A stretch of 5,458 bases of DNA from Rubrivivax sp. (lineage in GTDB: Bacteria > Pseudomonadota > Gammaproteobacteria > Burkholderiales > Burkholderiaceae_C). Below the pieces are notes generated by a model. It was not told the DNA's origin. It saw nothing but the letters and a program-made list of their open reading frames with translations, and did no database searches. Shown piece after piece: positions 1 through 5,458 of the stretch (positions are counted from its first letter, which is position 1; each line of letters opens with the position of its first letter). The stretch lies in the NCBI GenBank assembly GCA_020851615.1, contig JADZCL010000094.1, positions 1-5,458 on the forward strand, read 5' to 3'. The position numbers and the translations under genes were made by a program.

Positions 1-40
1 TCCTCGCCGAGACTGCGGGCCATCGCATCCACACCCGCAC

Positions 41-44
41 GGAG
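41..44 (+). promoter_or_regulatory. Ribosome binding site of wrbA
   Basis: A GGAG core lies six bases before the ATG at 51, a good Shine-Dalgarno spacing. It decides the wrbA start, because the reading frame stays open without a stop back to the window edge. The first 50 bases otherwise hold no feature I can identify; the promoter is probably further upstream, outside the window. Confidence 0.75.
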
Positions 45-50
45 ACCCGC

Positions 51-650
51 ATGGCCAAGATCCTCGTCCTCTACTACAGCAGCTACGGTCACATCGAAAC
101 GATGGCGCAGGCCGTCGCCGAAGGCGCGCGCAGCCAGGGGGCGCAGGTCGACATCAAGCGGGTGCCCGAACTGGTGCCCGAATCGGTTGCCCGGGCCTCG
201 CACTTCAAGCTCGACCAGGACGCGCCGGTGGCCGAGGTGGCGGAGCTGGCCGACTATGACGCGATCATCCTGGGCATGCCCACCCGCTTTGGCAACATGC
301 CCGCGCAGATGAAGAATTTCCTCGACCAGTCCGGTGCGCTGTGGGCGCAGGGCAAGCTGGTCGGCAAGGTCGGCTCGGTATTCGTCAGCACGGCCACCCA
401 GCACGGCGGGCAGGAGAGCACCATCCTGGCCACGCACACCGTGCTGCTGCACCACGGCATGGTGATCGTGGGCCTGCCCTATGCCTGGCCCGGGCAGAGC
501 CGGGTCGACGAGATGAGCGGCGGCAGCCCCTACGGCGCCACGACGATCGCCGCCCCCGATGGCTCGCGCCAGCCTTCGGCCAACGAACTGGACGGCGCAC
601 GCTGGCAGGGCCGGCACGTGGCGCAGATCGCGGGCCGCCTGGCTGCATAG
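51..650 (+). CDS. wrbA: NAD(P)H:quinone oxidoreductase WrbA (flavodoxin-like)
   Basis: This 199-residue protein matches the WrbA family in length and along its whole sequence. WrbA is a cytoplasmic, tetrameric FMN enzyme that reduces quinones by two electrons using NAD(P)H, which avoids semiquinone radicals and limits oxidative stress. Visible signatures are the N-terminal beta strand [10 protein letters not shown], the FMN phosphate loop SSYGHIET (10-17), the isoalloxazine-binding loop PTRFGNM (77-83), the third flavin loop [10 protein letters not shown] (113-122), HHGMVIV (134-140) and the WrbA-specific SPYGATTIA (159-167), followed by DGSRQPS. The 146-155 stretch ([10 protein letters not shown]) differs from the E. 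coli protein, in a segment I recall as variable between lineages. The start at 51 is supported by a GGAG site and by the conserved MAK start. The gene converges on the permease 26 bp downstream. It appears intact, and I am very sure of the family. The physiological quinone cannot be told from sequence. Confidence 0.96.
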   Translation: MAKILVLYYSSYGHIETMAQAVAEGARSQGAQVDIKRVPELVPESVARASHFKLDQDAPVAEVAELADYDAIILGMPTRFGNMPAQMKNFLDQSGALWAQGKLVGKVGSVFVSTATQHGGQESTILATHTVLLHHGMVIVGLPYAWPGQSRVDEMSGGSPYGATTIAAPDGSRQPSANELDGARWQGRHVAQIAGRLAA

Positions 651-678
651 AGCGCATCCTGCCCGGCGGGGTGGCGCT
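651..678. terminator. Weak inverted repeat between convergent wrbA and permease genes
   Basis: AGCGC (651-655) and GCGCT (674-678) are perfect inverted repeats flanking an 18-base loop, which itself contains CCC-GGC-GGG (662-670). Both genes end here, so a shared bidirectional terminator would be logical. The outer stem is only 5 bp and no T-tract follows on either strand. In DNA this GC-rich such a repeat can occur by chance, so this is a tentative call made mainly from position. Confidence 0.2.
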
Positions 679-3271
679 ACATCGCGCCCACACGCCGCAG
701 CGTCTGCAGGACCGGGCGACGCAGCACCTCGCGCAGGCTCCACCAGCCTGCGGCCAACGCGAGCAGCGCGCCGCTGGCGGAGCCGGCCAGCGGCACCCAG
801 GGTCTGGGGTTCCAGCTGAAATCGAAGGCGTAGCGCGCCAGCGCCCAGCCGATCGCCAGCGCCGCCAGCGTGGCCAGCAGCCCGGCCAGCGCGCCCACGC
901 CCAGCAGCTCGGCGCGCTGCACCTGCGCCAGGAGTTGACGGCTGGCGCCCAGGGCGCGCATGAGCGCGAACTCGCGTGCCCGCTCCTCGCGCGTGGCGCT
1001 GACCGCCGCAAAGAGCACCACCAGCCCCGTGATCAGCGTGAAGCCGAACAGGAACTCGACCGCCCGCACGACTTGCCCGAGCACGGCTTGCACCTGGGCC
1101 AGAGTGGCCGAGATGTCGACCAGCGTGACGTTGGGGAAGCGGCGCGTGAGCGCGTTGTCGAAGCCCGGCTGGGCGGGCGCGCGAAAGGCGCTGATGGTGG
1201 TCGATGGCAGCCCGGGCATTTCCGCGCGCGGGAACATGACGAAGAAATTGACGTGCATGGATGCCCAGTCGACCCGGCGCAGGCTGGTGATGCGCCCCTC
1301 CTGCTGCTGGCCGGCGATGTCAAAGCGCAGCGTGTCGCCCAGGCTGAGGCCCAGCGTCTTGGCCAGCCCCTCCTCCACCGAGAGCCCGTCGGCCTCCTCG
1401 GGCGTCCAGCGGCCCGCGGCGACCAGGTTGTGCGCAGGCAGACGGGCTGCGTGGCTGAGGTTGAACTCGCGCTCGACGAGATGTTGCGCACGCTCGTCGG
1501 CAAAGCGCCCGGGGCCCACTGCCTGGCCGTTGATGGCCACCAGGCGGCCGCGGATCATCGGATACCAGTCGTAGCGCGTGACACCGGCCGTCGCAAGCAT
1601 CTGCTTGAAGGCATCACCCTGGTCGGGCTGCAGGTTGAAGACGAAGCGTGTCGGCGCATCGGCCGGTGTCGCCTTGCGCCAGGCGTCGATCAGGTCGGTG
1701 CGCAGCAGCACCAGCAGCACGAGCGCCAGCAGCCCAACCGCCAGCGCGCTGACCTGCACGACCGCAAACGCCGGCCGCGCCGCCAGTTGCCGCGTGGCCA
1801 GCACCAGCCAGCGCGGCACCCGCGCGCCCAGCAGCCAGCGCCGGGGCATGCCTGCATCGGGGACCAGGCGCGCCAGGAGCTGCACCGCCGCCCACGCCAG
1901 CGCGCTGAACACGGCCACTGCGGCCGCAAAGCCGCCGACGGCGATGGCGGCGAGCCGCAGGTCCGACGACACCGTCAGCAGCAGCGCGACGAACCCCGCC
2001 GCACCGGCGGCCAGAACCAGCAGCGAGCTGGCCTTGGGGCGGCCCATGTCGCGGCGGATCACGCGCAATGCCGGCACGCGTGCCAGTTGCAGCACCGGCG
2101 GGATGCCGAAGGCCAGCAGCAGCGTCAGCCCGATGCCCAGGCCGAACAGTGCCGGCCAGGGCGAAGGTGGCGGCAGCTGGGCCGTGACCAGCCCGGCCAG
2201 CAGCGCCACGAAGGCGAAGTGCACCAGCAGCCCGAGCAGCACGCCGGCCGCGCTGGCCAGCACGCCGACGAAGGCGAACTCCAGCGTGTAGCTGCGCGCG
2301 ATGCGACCCTGCGACAGACCGAGCACGCGCAGCATCGCGCAGTCGTCGAGGTGGCGCGCGGCGAAATCGCGTGCCGCAATCCCGACCGCCACCGCCGCCA
2401 GCAAGGCCGCCAGCAGCGCCACGAGGTGCAGGAACTTGCCGGCGCGATCCAGCGTCTGGCGCATCTCCGGGCGGCCGCTCTCCAGCGACTCGATGCGCAG
2501 CCCGCGCAGGCCGGCCGCAGCGATGTGCGCCTGCGCCCATTGCGTGAAAGCCTGCACCGGTGCGTCGCGCGCGTCCGCAGCCGCCACCGCCAGGCGCCAG
2601 GCGATGCGGCTGGCCGGCTGCACGAGGCCGGTCGCCTCGAGGTCGGCGCTGGCCAGCAGCACACGCGGGGCAAAGGCCATGAAGCCCGCGCCGCGGTCGG
2701 GCTCGACGGCGATGATGCGCGTGATGCGCAGCGCCGAGTCGCCCAGCAGCAAGGTGTCGCCAAGCCGGAGTTGCAGCGCATCCAGCAACGCGGCATCGAC
2801 CCATGCGTTGCCCGGTGCGGGGGCAGCCGCGACGGCCTCGATGGGCCCGCCGCGCGCGCGCTGCAGCTGCAACTGGCCGCGCAGCGGGTACTCCGGCGGG
2901 ACGGCCTTCACGGCGACCAGACGCGAGGCGCCACCATGCGCATCATCGGCCCGCGCCATGCTCGGAAAGGTGGCGCTGATGGCCACGCGCAGGCCCAGCG
3001 CGCGGGCGCGGGCGACGAACTCCGGCGGCGCGGGCTGGTCGCTGCCGATGACGGCGTCCCCCCCCAGCAGTTGCCGTGCGTCGCGCGCCAGGGCCGTGTC
3101 CAGCCGGTCGGCAAAGAAGCCCACGGCGGTGAGTGCGGCCACCGCCAGCATCACCGCCACCGCCAGCAGGCGCAGCTCGCCCGCACGCAGGTCGCGCAGG
3201 GTCTGGCGCCAGGCGATCTGCAGGGCGCCGGGTGGGCGCGTGGCAGGGGCGGTGTGGGGTGCGGATGGCAT
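677..3271 (-). CDS. ybbP: FtsX/YbbP-type ABC transporter permease, ten predicted membrane segments
   Basis: From the ATG at 3271 the product is 864 residues, somewhat longer than E. coli YbbP. Hydrophobic segments lie near residues 33-53, 281-300, 331-362, 373-396, 415-433, 440-466, 500-524, 737-757, 786-811 and 826-846. Two large polar, probably periplasmic, domains (about 55-280 and 525-735) separate them. This is the duplicated MacB/FtsX layout of the YbbP/LolC-like ABC3 superfamily. Coupling-helix signatures follow the cores of both halves: RDFAARHLDDCAMLRVLG (301-318) and REERAREFALMRALGASR (761-778). Such permeases work with a separate ATPase (YbbA in E. coli) and are thought to extract or move hydrophobic molecules from the inner membrane; the substrate is unknown. 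No ATPase gene lies beside it here. The frame stays open up to 3388, but those 39 extra residues are not family-like and would run into the divergent dioxygenase gene. No strong Shine-Dalgarno precedes 3271, so the exact start is less sure than the family. Confidence 0.92.
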   Translation of the reverse strand: MPSAPHTAPATRPPGALQIAWRQTLRDLRAGELRLLAVAVMLAVAALTAVGFFADRLDTALARDARQLLGGDAVIGSDQPAPPEFVARARALGLRVAISATFPSMARADDAHGGASRLVAVKAVPPEYPLRGQLQLQRARGGPIEAVAAAPAPGNAWVDAALLDALQLRLGDTLLLGDSALRITRIIAVEPDRGAGFMAFAPRVLLASADLEATGLVQPASRIAWRLAVAAADARDAPVQAFTQWAQAHIAAAGLRGLRIESLESGRPEMRQTLDRAGKFLHLVALLAALLAAVAVGIAARDFAARHLDDCAMLRVLGLSQGRIARSYTLEFAFVGVLASAAGVLLGLLVHFAFVALLAGLVTAQLPPPSPWPALFGLGIGLTLLLAFGIPPVLQLARVPALRVIRRDMGRPKASSLLVLAAGAAGFVALLLTVSSDLRLAAIAVGGFAAAVAVFSALAWAAVQLLARLVPDAGMPRRWLLGARVPRWLVLATRQLAARPAFAVVQVSALAVGLLALVLLVLLRTDLIDAWRKATPADAPTRFVFNLQPDQGDAFKQMLATAGVTRYDWYPMIRGRLVAINGQAVGPGRFADERAQHLVEREFNLSHAARLPAHNLVAAGRWTPEEADGLSVEEGLAKTLGLSLGDTLRFDIAGQQQEGRITSLRRVDWASMHVNFFVMFPRAEMPGLPSTTISAFRAPAQPGFDNALTRRFPNVTLVDISATLAQVQAVLGQVVRAVEFLFGFTLITGLVVLFAAVSATREERAREFALMRALGASRQLLAQVQRAELLGVGALAGLLATLAALAIGWALARYAFDFSWNPRPWVPLAGSASGALLALAAGWWSLREVLRRPVLQTLRRVGAM

Positions 3272-3381
3272 GGCTGCGTTCGTCAAGAACGGCGACGGTA
3301 GCGCATCCGCTGCAGGCGGCGCGAACGCCGCGTGCAATGTCCTTGAAGCGCTGGCGCCGGCTGCAGTGCTCCAATGCGTGC
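3272..3381. promoter_or_regulatory. Divergent intergenic spacer (permease / dioxygenase)
   Basis: This 110-bp spacer separates two divergently read genes, so by position it should hold promoters for both. I looked for -35/-10 pairs on both strands and found none close to the sigma-70 consensus, and neither start has a clear Shine-Dalgarno. It contains the perfect inverted repeat at 3316-3331. Its promoter role is inferred from gene orientation, not from motifs. Confidence 0.4.
3316..3331. repeat. Perfect inverted repeat in the divergent spacer
   Basis: GCGGCG and CGCCGC form a perfect 6-bp inverted repeat around the four bases CGAA. It sits near the middle of the divergent spacer, 50 bp before the dioxygenase ATG and 44 bp before the permease ATG. 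It could be an operator or a small hairpin in either leader transcript. In sequence this rich in G and C a 6-bp GC-only stem is weak evidence, so function is speculative. Confidence 0.3.
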
Positions 3382-4236
3382 ATGTCATCCCTTCCGCCGC
3401 TCTTCCTCTCGCATGGCTCGCCGATGACGGCGCTCGAGCCGGGTGCGGCGGGCGATTTCCTGCGCCGCCTGGGCCCGGCGCTCGATGCCACCTTCGGCCG
3501 ACCGCGGGCGATCCTGGCCATCTCGGCCCACACGCTCACCCGCGTGCCGGTGCTGCTGGCCGCGCCGCGGCACGAGACGGTGCACGACTTCTACGGTTTT
3601 CCTGATGCGCTCTACCAGCTGCGCTACGACGCCCCGGGCGCGCCAGCGCTGGCGGCGCGCGTGCAGGCCTTGCTGGGTGCGGCCGGCATCACCGTCGAGT
3701 GCCTCGATGCCGGCGGCCTGGACCATGGCATCTGGACGCCGCTGCGCTATGCATACCCGCAGGCCGACGTGCCGGTGCTGCCGCTGGGTTGGGTGCCGAC
3801 GTGGTCGCCGACGCAGTTGCACGCACTGGGTCGCGCGCTGGTGCCGCTGGCGGCCGAAGGCGTGCTCGTCGTCGGCAGCGGCAGCCTCACGCACAACCTG
3901 CAGCTGGTGTTCGGCAACGGGCGCCCGCCGCTGGATGCACCCGAGCTGCCGCAGAGCAAGGCCTTTCGCGACTGGGTGGCCGCGCGTGCTGCGGCGGGCG
4001 ACTGGCCGGCACTGTTCGACTACCGCCAGCAGGCCCCGCATGCGGCGCTGATGCACCCCAGCGACGAGCACTGGCTGCCCTGGTACGTGGCCGGGGGTGC
4101 CGCCGGGGCGGCGGCCAGCGGCCTGCGGCTGCATGCCAGCACCACCTACGGCTGCCTGGCGATGGATGCCTACGCGTTCGGGCCGCAGGCCGCGGCCCTG
4201 CGGGCGGCCTTGGCGGCGCAGGCGGTGCCGGCGTAG
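3382..4236 (+). CDS. ygiD: Extradiol ring-cleavage dioxygenase, DODA/YgiD type (LigB fold)
   Basis: The 284-residue product belongs to the class III extradiol dioxygenase (LigB) superfamily, 4,5-DOPA dioxygenase branch, and has the usual family length. These are cytoplasmic enzymes with one non-haem metal that open catechol rings beside the hydroxyls; E. coli YgiD acts on DOPA. Conserved blocks are LFLSHGSPM (7-15), AILAISAHT (43-51), HDFYGFPDALYQLRY (68-82), LDHGIWTPLR (113-122), VVGSGSLTHNL (163-173), DEHWLPWY (228-235) and TTYGCLAMDAYAFG (254-267). By family analogy His11, His50 and His230 are likely metal ligands, with His115 and His171 in the active site. I chose the ATG at 3382 because the conserved core begins six residues later. 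An in-frame ATG at 3337 would add 15 atypical residues; neither has a clear ribosome site. It diverges from the permease and converges on the deaminase. The true substrate is unknown, as many relatives have no assigned physiological catechol. Confidence 0.92.
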   Translation: MSSLPPLFLSHGSPMTALEPGAAGDFLRRLGPALDATFGRPRAILAISAHTLTRVPVLLAAPRHETVHDFYGFPDALYQLRYDAPGAPALAARVQALLGAAGITVECLDAGGLDHGIWTPLRYAYPQADVPVLPLGWVPTWSPTQLHALGRALVPLAAEGVLVVGSGSLTHNLQLVFGNGRPPLDAPELPQSKAFRDWVAARAAAGDWPALFDYRQQAPHAALMHPSDEHWLPWYVAGGAAGAAASGLRLHASTTYGCLAMDAYAFGPQAAALRAALAAQAVPA

Positions 4237-4265
4237 ATCAGGCGCGCGGCTGCCGGCCTACGCCG
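4229..4265. terminator. Inverted repeat spanning both convergent stop codons
   Basis: CGGCGTAG (4229-4236) and CTACGCCG (4258-4265) are an exact 8-bp inverted repeat around a 21-base GC-rich loop. Each arm contains the TAG stop of one gene: the dioxygenase on the plus strand and the deaminase on the minus strand. It could act as a shared bidirectional terminator for the convergent pair. No T-tract follows on either strand, and the loop is long, so intrinsic termination is not assured. Part of the symmetry comes simply from both genes ending in an Ala codon GCG plus TAG. Confidence 0.35.
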
Positions 4266-5307
4266 TCATCCGGGCGACGACTGCGTCCAGCTCGCGCAGC
4301 CAGCACGCCTTGCGCGAGGCGCTGGCGAAGCTGGCCTCGAAGCTGTTGGCCGCGAGCTGGCGCGCATGCTGGACGGTCAGCGCCGGGTGGGCGTCGAAGA
4401 GCTCGAGGTAGTTCTGCACCACGTAGCCGCCGAAATAGGCGGGATCGTCGCTGTTGATGGTCACGCACAGCCCCGCATCCAGCAAGGCCGGCAGCGGATG
4501 CGCGGCAAGGTCGGGGTAGACGCACAGCCGCACGTTCGAGAGCGGGCACACCGTGAGCGGCACGCGCGTGCGCGCCAGGCGCTGGACCAGTGCGGGGCTT
4601 TCGGTGCAGCGCACGCCGTGGTCGATGCGCTGGACCTGCAGCAGATCCAGTGCGGTCTCGATGTAGGCCGCCGGTCCCTCCTCGCCGGCGTGTGCAACAC
4701 GGTGCAGGCCGAGTTCGCCTGCGCGCGCAAAGACCCTTGCGAACTTCTCCGGCGGGTGGCCGCGCTCGCTGCTGTCCAGCCCGACGCCGATGAAGTGCGC
4801 GCGGTGGGGCAGCGCGGCCTCGAGCGTGGCGAAGGCTTCGTCCTCGCTCAGGTGGCGCAGGAAGCACAGGATGAGCGCGGATTCGATGCCGAACTCGGCG
4901 TGTGCCCGCGCACAGGCATCGGCGAGGCCACCGATCACCGCCTCGATCGGCACGCCCCGCTCGGTGTGCGTCTGCGGGTCGAAGAACAGCTCCGCCCGCA
5001 CGACGTTGTCCGCCGCCGCACGCTCGAAGTAGGCCCAGGCCATGTCGAAGAAATCCTGCTCCTGCAGCAGCACCGAGGCGCCGGCGTAGTAGAGGTCGAG
5101 AAAGCTCTGCAGGTCGGTGAAGGCGTAGGCTGCGCGCAGGGCGTCCACGCTCGCGTACGGAAGCGTGACGCCGTTGCGCGCGGCCAGGCGGAAGATCAGC
5201 TCGGGCTCGAGGCTGCCTTCGATGTGCAGGTGCAGCTCGGCCTTGGGCATGCGGCGCAGCAGCGCGCGCAAGGGCGAACGCGGATCGGGGCTGGAGGCTT
5301 GGGCCAT
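4258..5307 (-). CDS. add: Adenine deaminase (adenosine deaminase superfamily)
   Basis: This 349-residue amidohydrolase carries the full metal-dependent deaminase signature: zinc ligands in HLH (His26, His28), His206 and the catalytic Glu209 of HAGEE, His230 in IDHG, and the Asp pair 287-288 in NSDDP. These enzymes hydrolyse the 6-amino group of the purine and release ammonia in the cytoplasm. Several blocks resemble the bacterial and fungal adenine deaminase (Aah1-like, EC 3.5.4.2) branch more than classical adenosine deaminase: PKAELHLHIEGSLEPELIF (21-39), FFDPQTHTERGVP (108-120), LCFLRHLSEDEA (147-158), VGLDSSERGHPPEKF (175-189) and DPAYFGGY (288-295). I therefore favour adenine to hypoxanthine in purine salvage, although databases often label this branch adenosine deaminase. 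The start at 5307 gives the usual family length; Met20 (5250) is a less likely alternative and neither has a good Shine-Dalgarno. The gene follows an unidentified co-directional gene by 55 bp and may share its transcript. Confidence 0.93.
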   Translation of the reverse strand: MAQASSPDPRSPLRALLRRMPKAELHLHIEGSLEPELIFRLAARNGVTLPYASVDALRAAYAFTDLQSFLDLYYAGASVLLQEQDFFDMAWAYFERAAADNVVRAELFFDPQTHTERGVPIEAVIGGLADACARAHAEFGIESALILCFLRHLSEDEAFATLEAALPHRAHFIGVGLDSSERGHPPEKFARVFARAGELGLHRVAHAGEEGPAAYIETALDLLQVQRIDHGVRCTESPALVQRLARTRVPLTVCPLSNVRLCVYPDLAAHPLPALLDAGLCVTINSDDPAYFGGYVVQNYLELFDAHPALTVQHARQLAANSFEASFASASRKACWLRELDAVVARMTA

Positions 5308-5362
5308 CGGAGGACTGCCGGGTGTGGGTATGGATGGGGCGCCGCGGCGACGCCGGTGCGCA

Positions 5363-5458
5363 TCATGGCGGCGTCGGGTCGGCACGCGGCTTGCGCAGCT
5401 TGTGCCACAGGTGCGGCACGAGCAGCCGCAGCGGCATGCGGCGCAGATGGTAGCGCCA
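5363..5458 (-). CDS. C-terminal end of an unidentified gene (partial)
   Basis: Reading the minus strand inward from the window edge, one frame is open for 31 codons and ends at TGA (5363-5365), 55 bp before the deaminase ATG. The visible tail is basic, starts WRYHLRRMPLRLLVPHLW and ends in a Pro/Thr-rich stretch ending PTPP. Codons are rich in third-position G or C like the neighbouring genes, which favours real coding. The gene begins outside the window, and the fragment is too short to assign a family. Its orientation and spacing allow an operon with the deaminase. An overlapping frame on the same strand (start 5408) reads into the deaminase region out of frame and looks like a shadow. Confidence 0.5.
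   Translation of the reverse strand, partial: WRYHLRRMPLRLLVPHLWHKLRKPRADPTPP

Noticed and set aside
341..3301. A 986-codon open frame on the plus strand, longer than any real gene in the window
   Set aside because: It lies antisense to the permease and also overlaps the 3' part of wrbA. Its translation is a low-complexity mix of Gln, Arg, His, Ala and Gly with no domain or hydrophobic core. Long antisense frames are expected opposite GC-rich genes, where stop codons are rare.
3272..3388. N-terminal extension of the permease up to an ATG at 3388
   Set aside because: The 39 extra residues are not like the family N-terminus, form no signal peptide, and would overlap the dioxygenase start. The ATG at 3271 fits better.
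2301..3605. A 434-codon plus-strand frame spanning the permease start and the dioxygenase start
   Set aside because: It is Arg/Ala/Ser-rich without motifs and overlaps two well-supported genes in other frames, so it is a shadow.
4238..4867. A 209-codon minus-strand frame inside the deaminase
   Set aside because: It is a +1/-1 shadow of the deaminase with Arg/Pro/Ala-rich, motif-free translation.
5340..5349. A 10-bp perfect palindrome (CGCCGCGGCG) upstream of the deaminase
   Set aside because: It is made only of G and C and has no spacer, partner site or T-tract. In this base composition it is expected by chance, so I did not annotate it as an operator or terminator.
1..5458. Mobile element, CRISPR, tRNA/rRNA, toxin-antitoxin or defence genes
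   Set aside because: No transposase or integrase motifs, direct repeat arrays, terminal repeats, tRNA-like cloverleaf or compositional break were seen. All main genes share the same GC-rich codon style.

Overview
The window is a GC-rich (by eye roughly 70% G+C) bacterial chromosomal segment. It is densely coded and carries ordinary housekeeping and metabolic genes. The codon bias, the form of the WrbA protein and the YbbP-type permease all fit a betaproteobacterium, probably order Burkholderiales. That placement is an inference from protein style; no phylogenetic marker is present.

Layout from left to right: (1) wrbA (51-650, +), an FMN-dependent NAD(P)H:quinone oxidoreductase with a clear ribosome binding site. 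(2) A large FtsX/YbbP-type ABC transporter permease (677-3271, -), convergent with wrbA across a 26-bp gap. (3) A 110-bp divergent spacer (3272-3381) with a small perfect inverted repeat and no promoter I can recognise. (4) A LigB-fold, DODA/YgiD-type extradiol dioxygenase (3382-4236, +). (5) An adenine/adenosine deaminase (4258-5307, -), convergent with the dioxygenase across 21 bp; an inverted repeat embeds both stop codons. (6) The last 31 codons of an unidentified gene on the minus strand (5363-5458), 55 bp upstream of the deaminase and possibly co-transcribed with it.

The genes do not form one pathway. WrbA and the dioxygenase both act in quinone/catechol chemistry in the broad sense. 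The deaminase belongs to purine salvage. The permease would normally need an ATPase partner (YbbA-like), and none is encoded here. The orientations (+ - + - -) give two tight convergent pairs and one divergent spacer, so most genes appear to be single transcription units. A 986-codon open frame antisense to the permease is a GC-driven shadow. I found no mobile element, CRISPR array, RNA gene or previously undescribed system.
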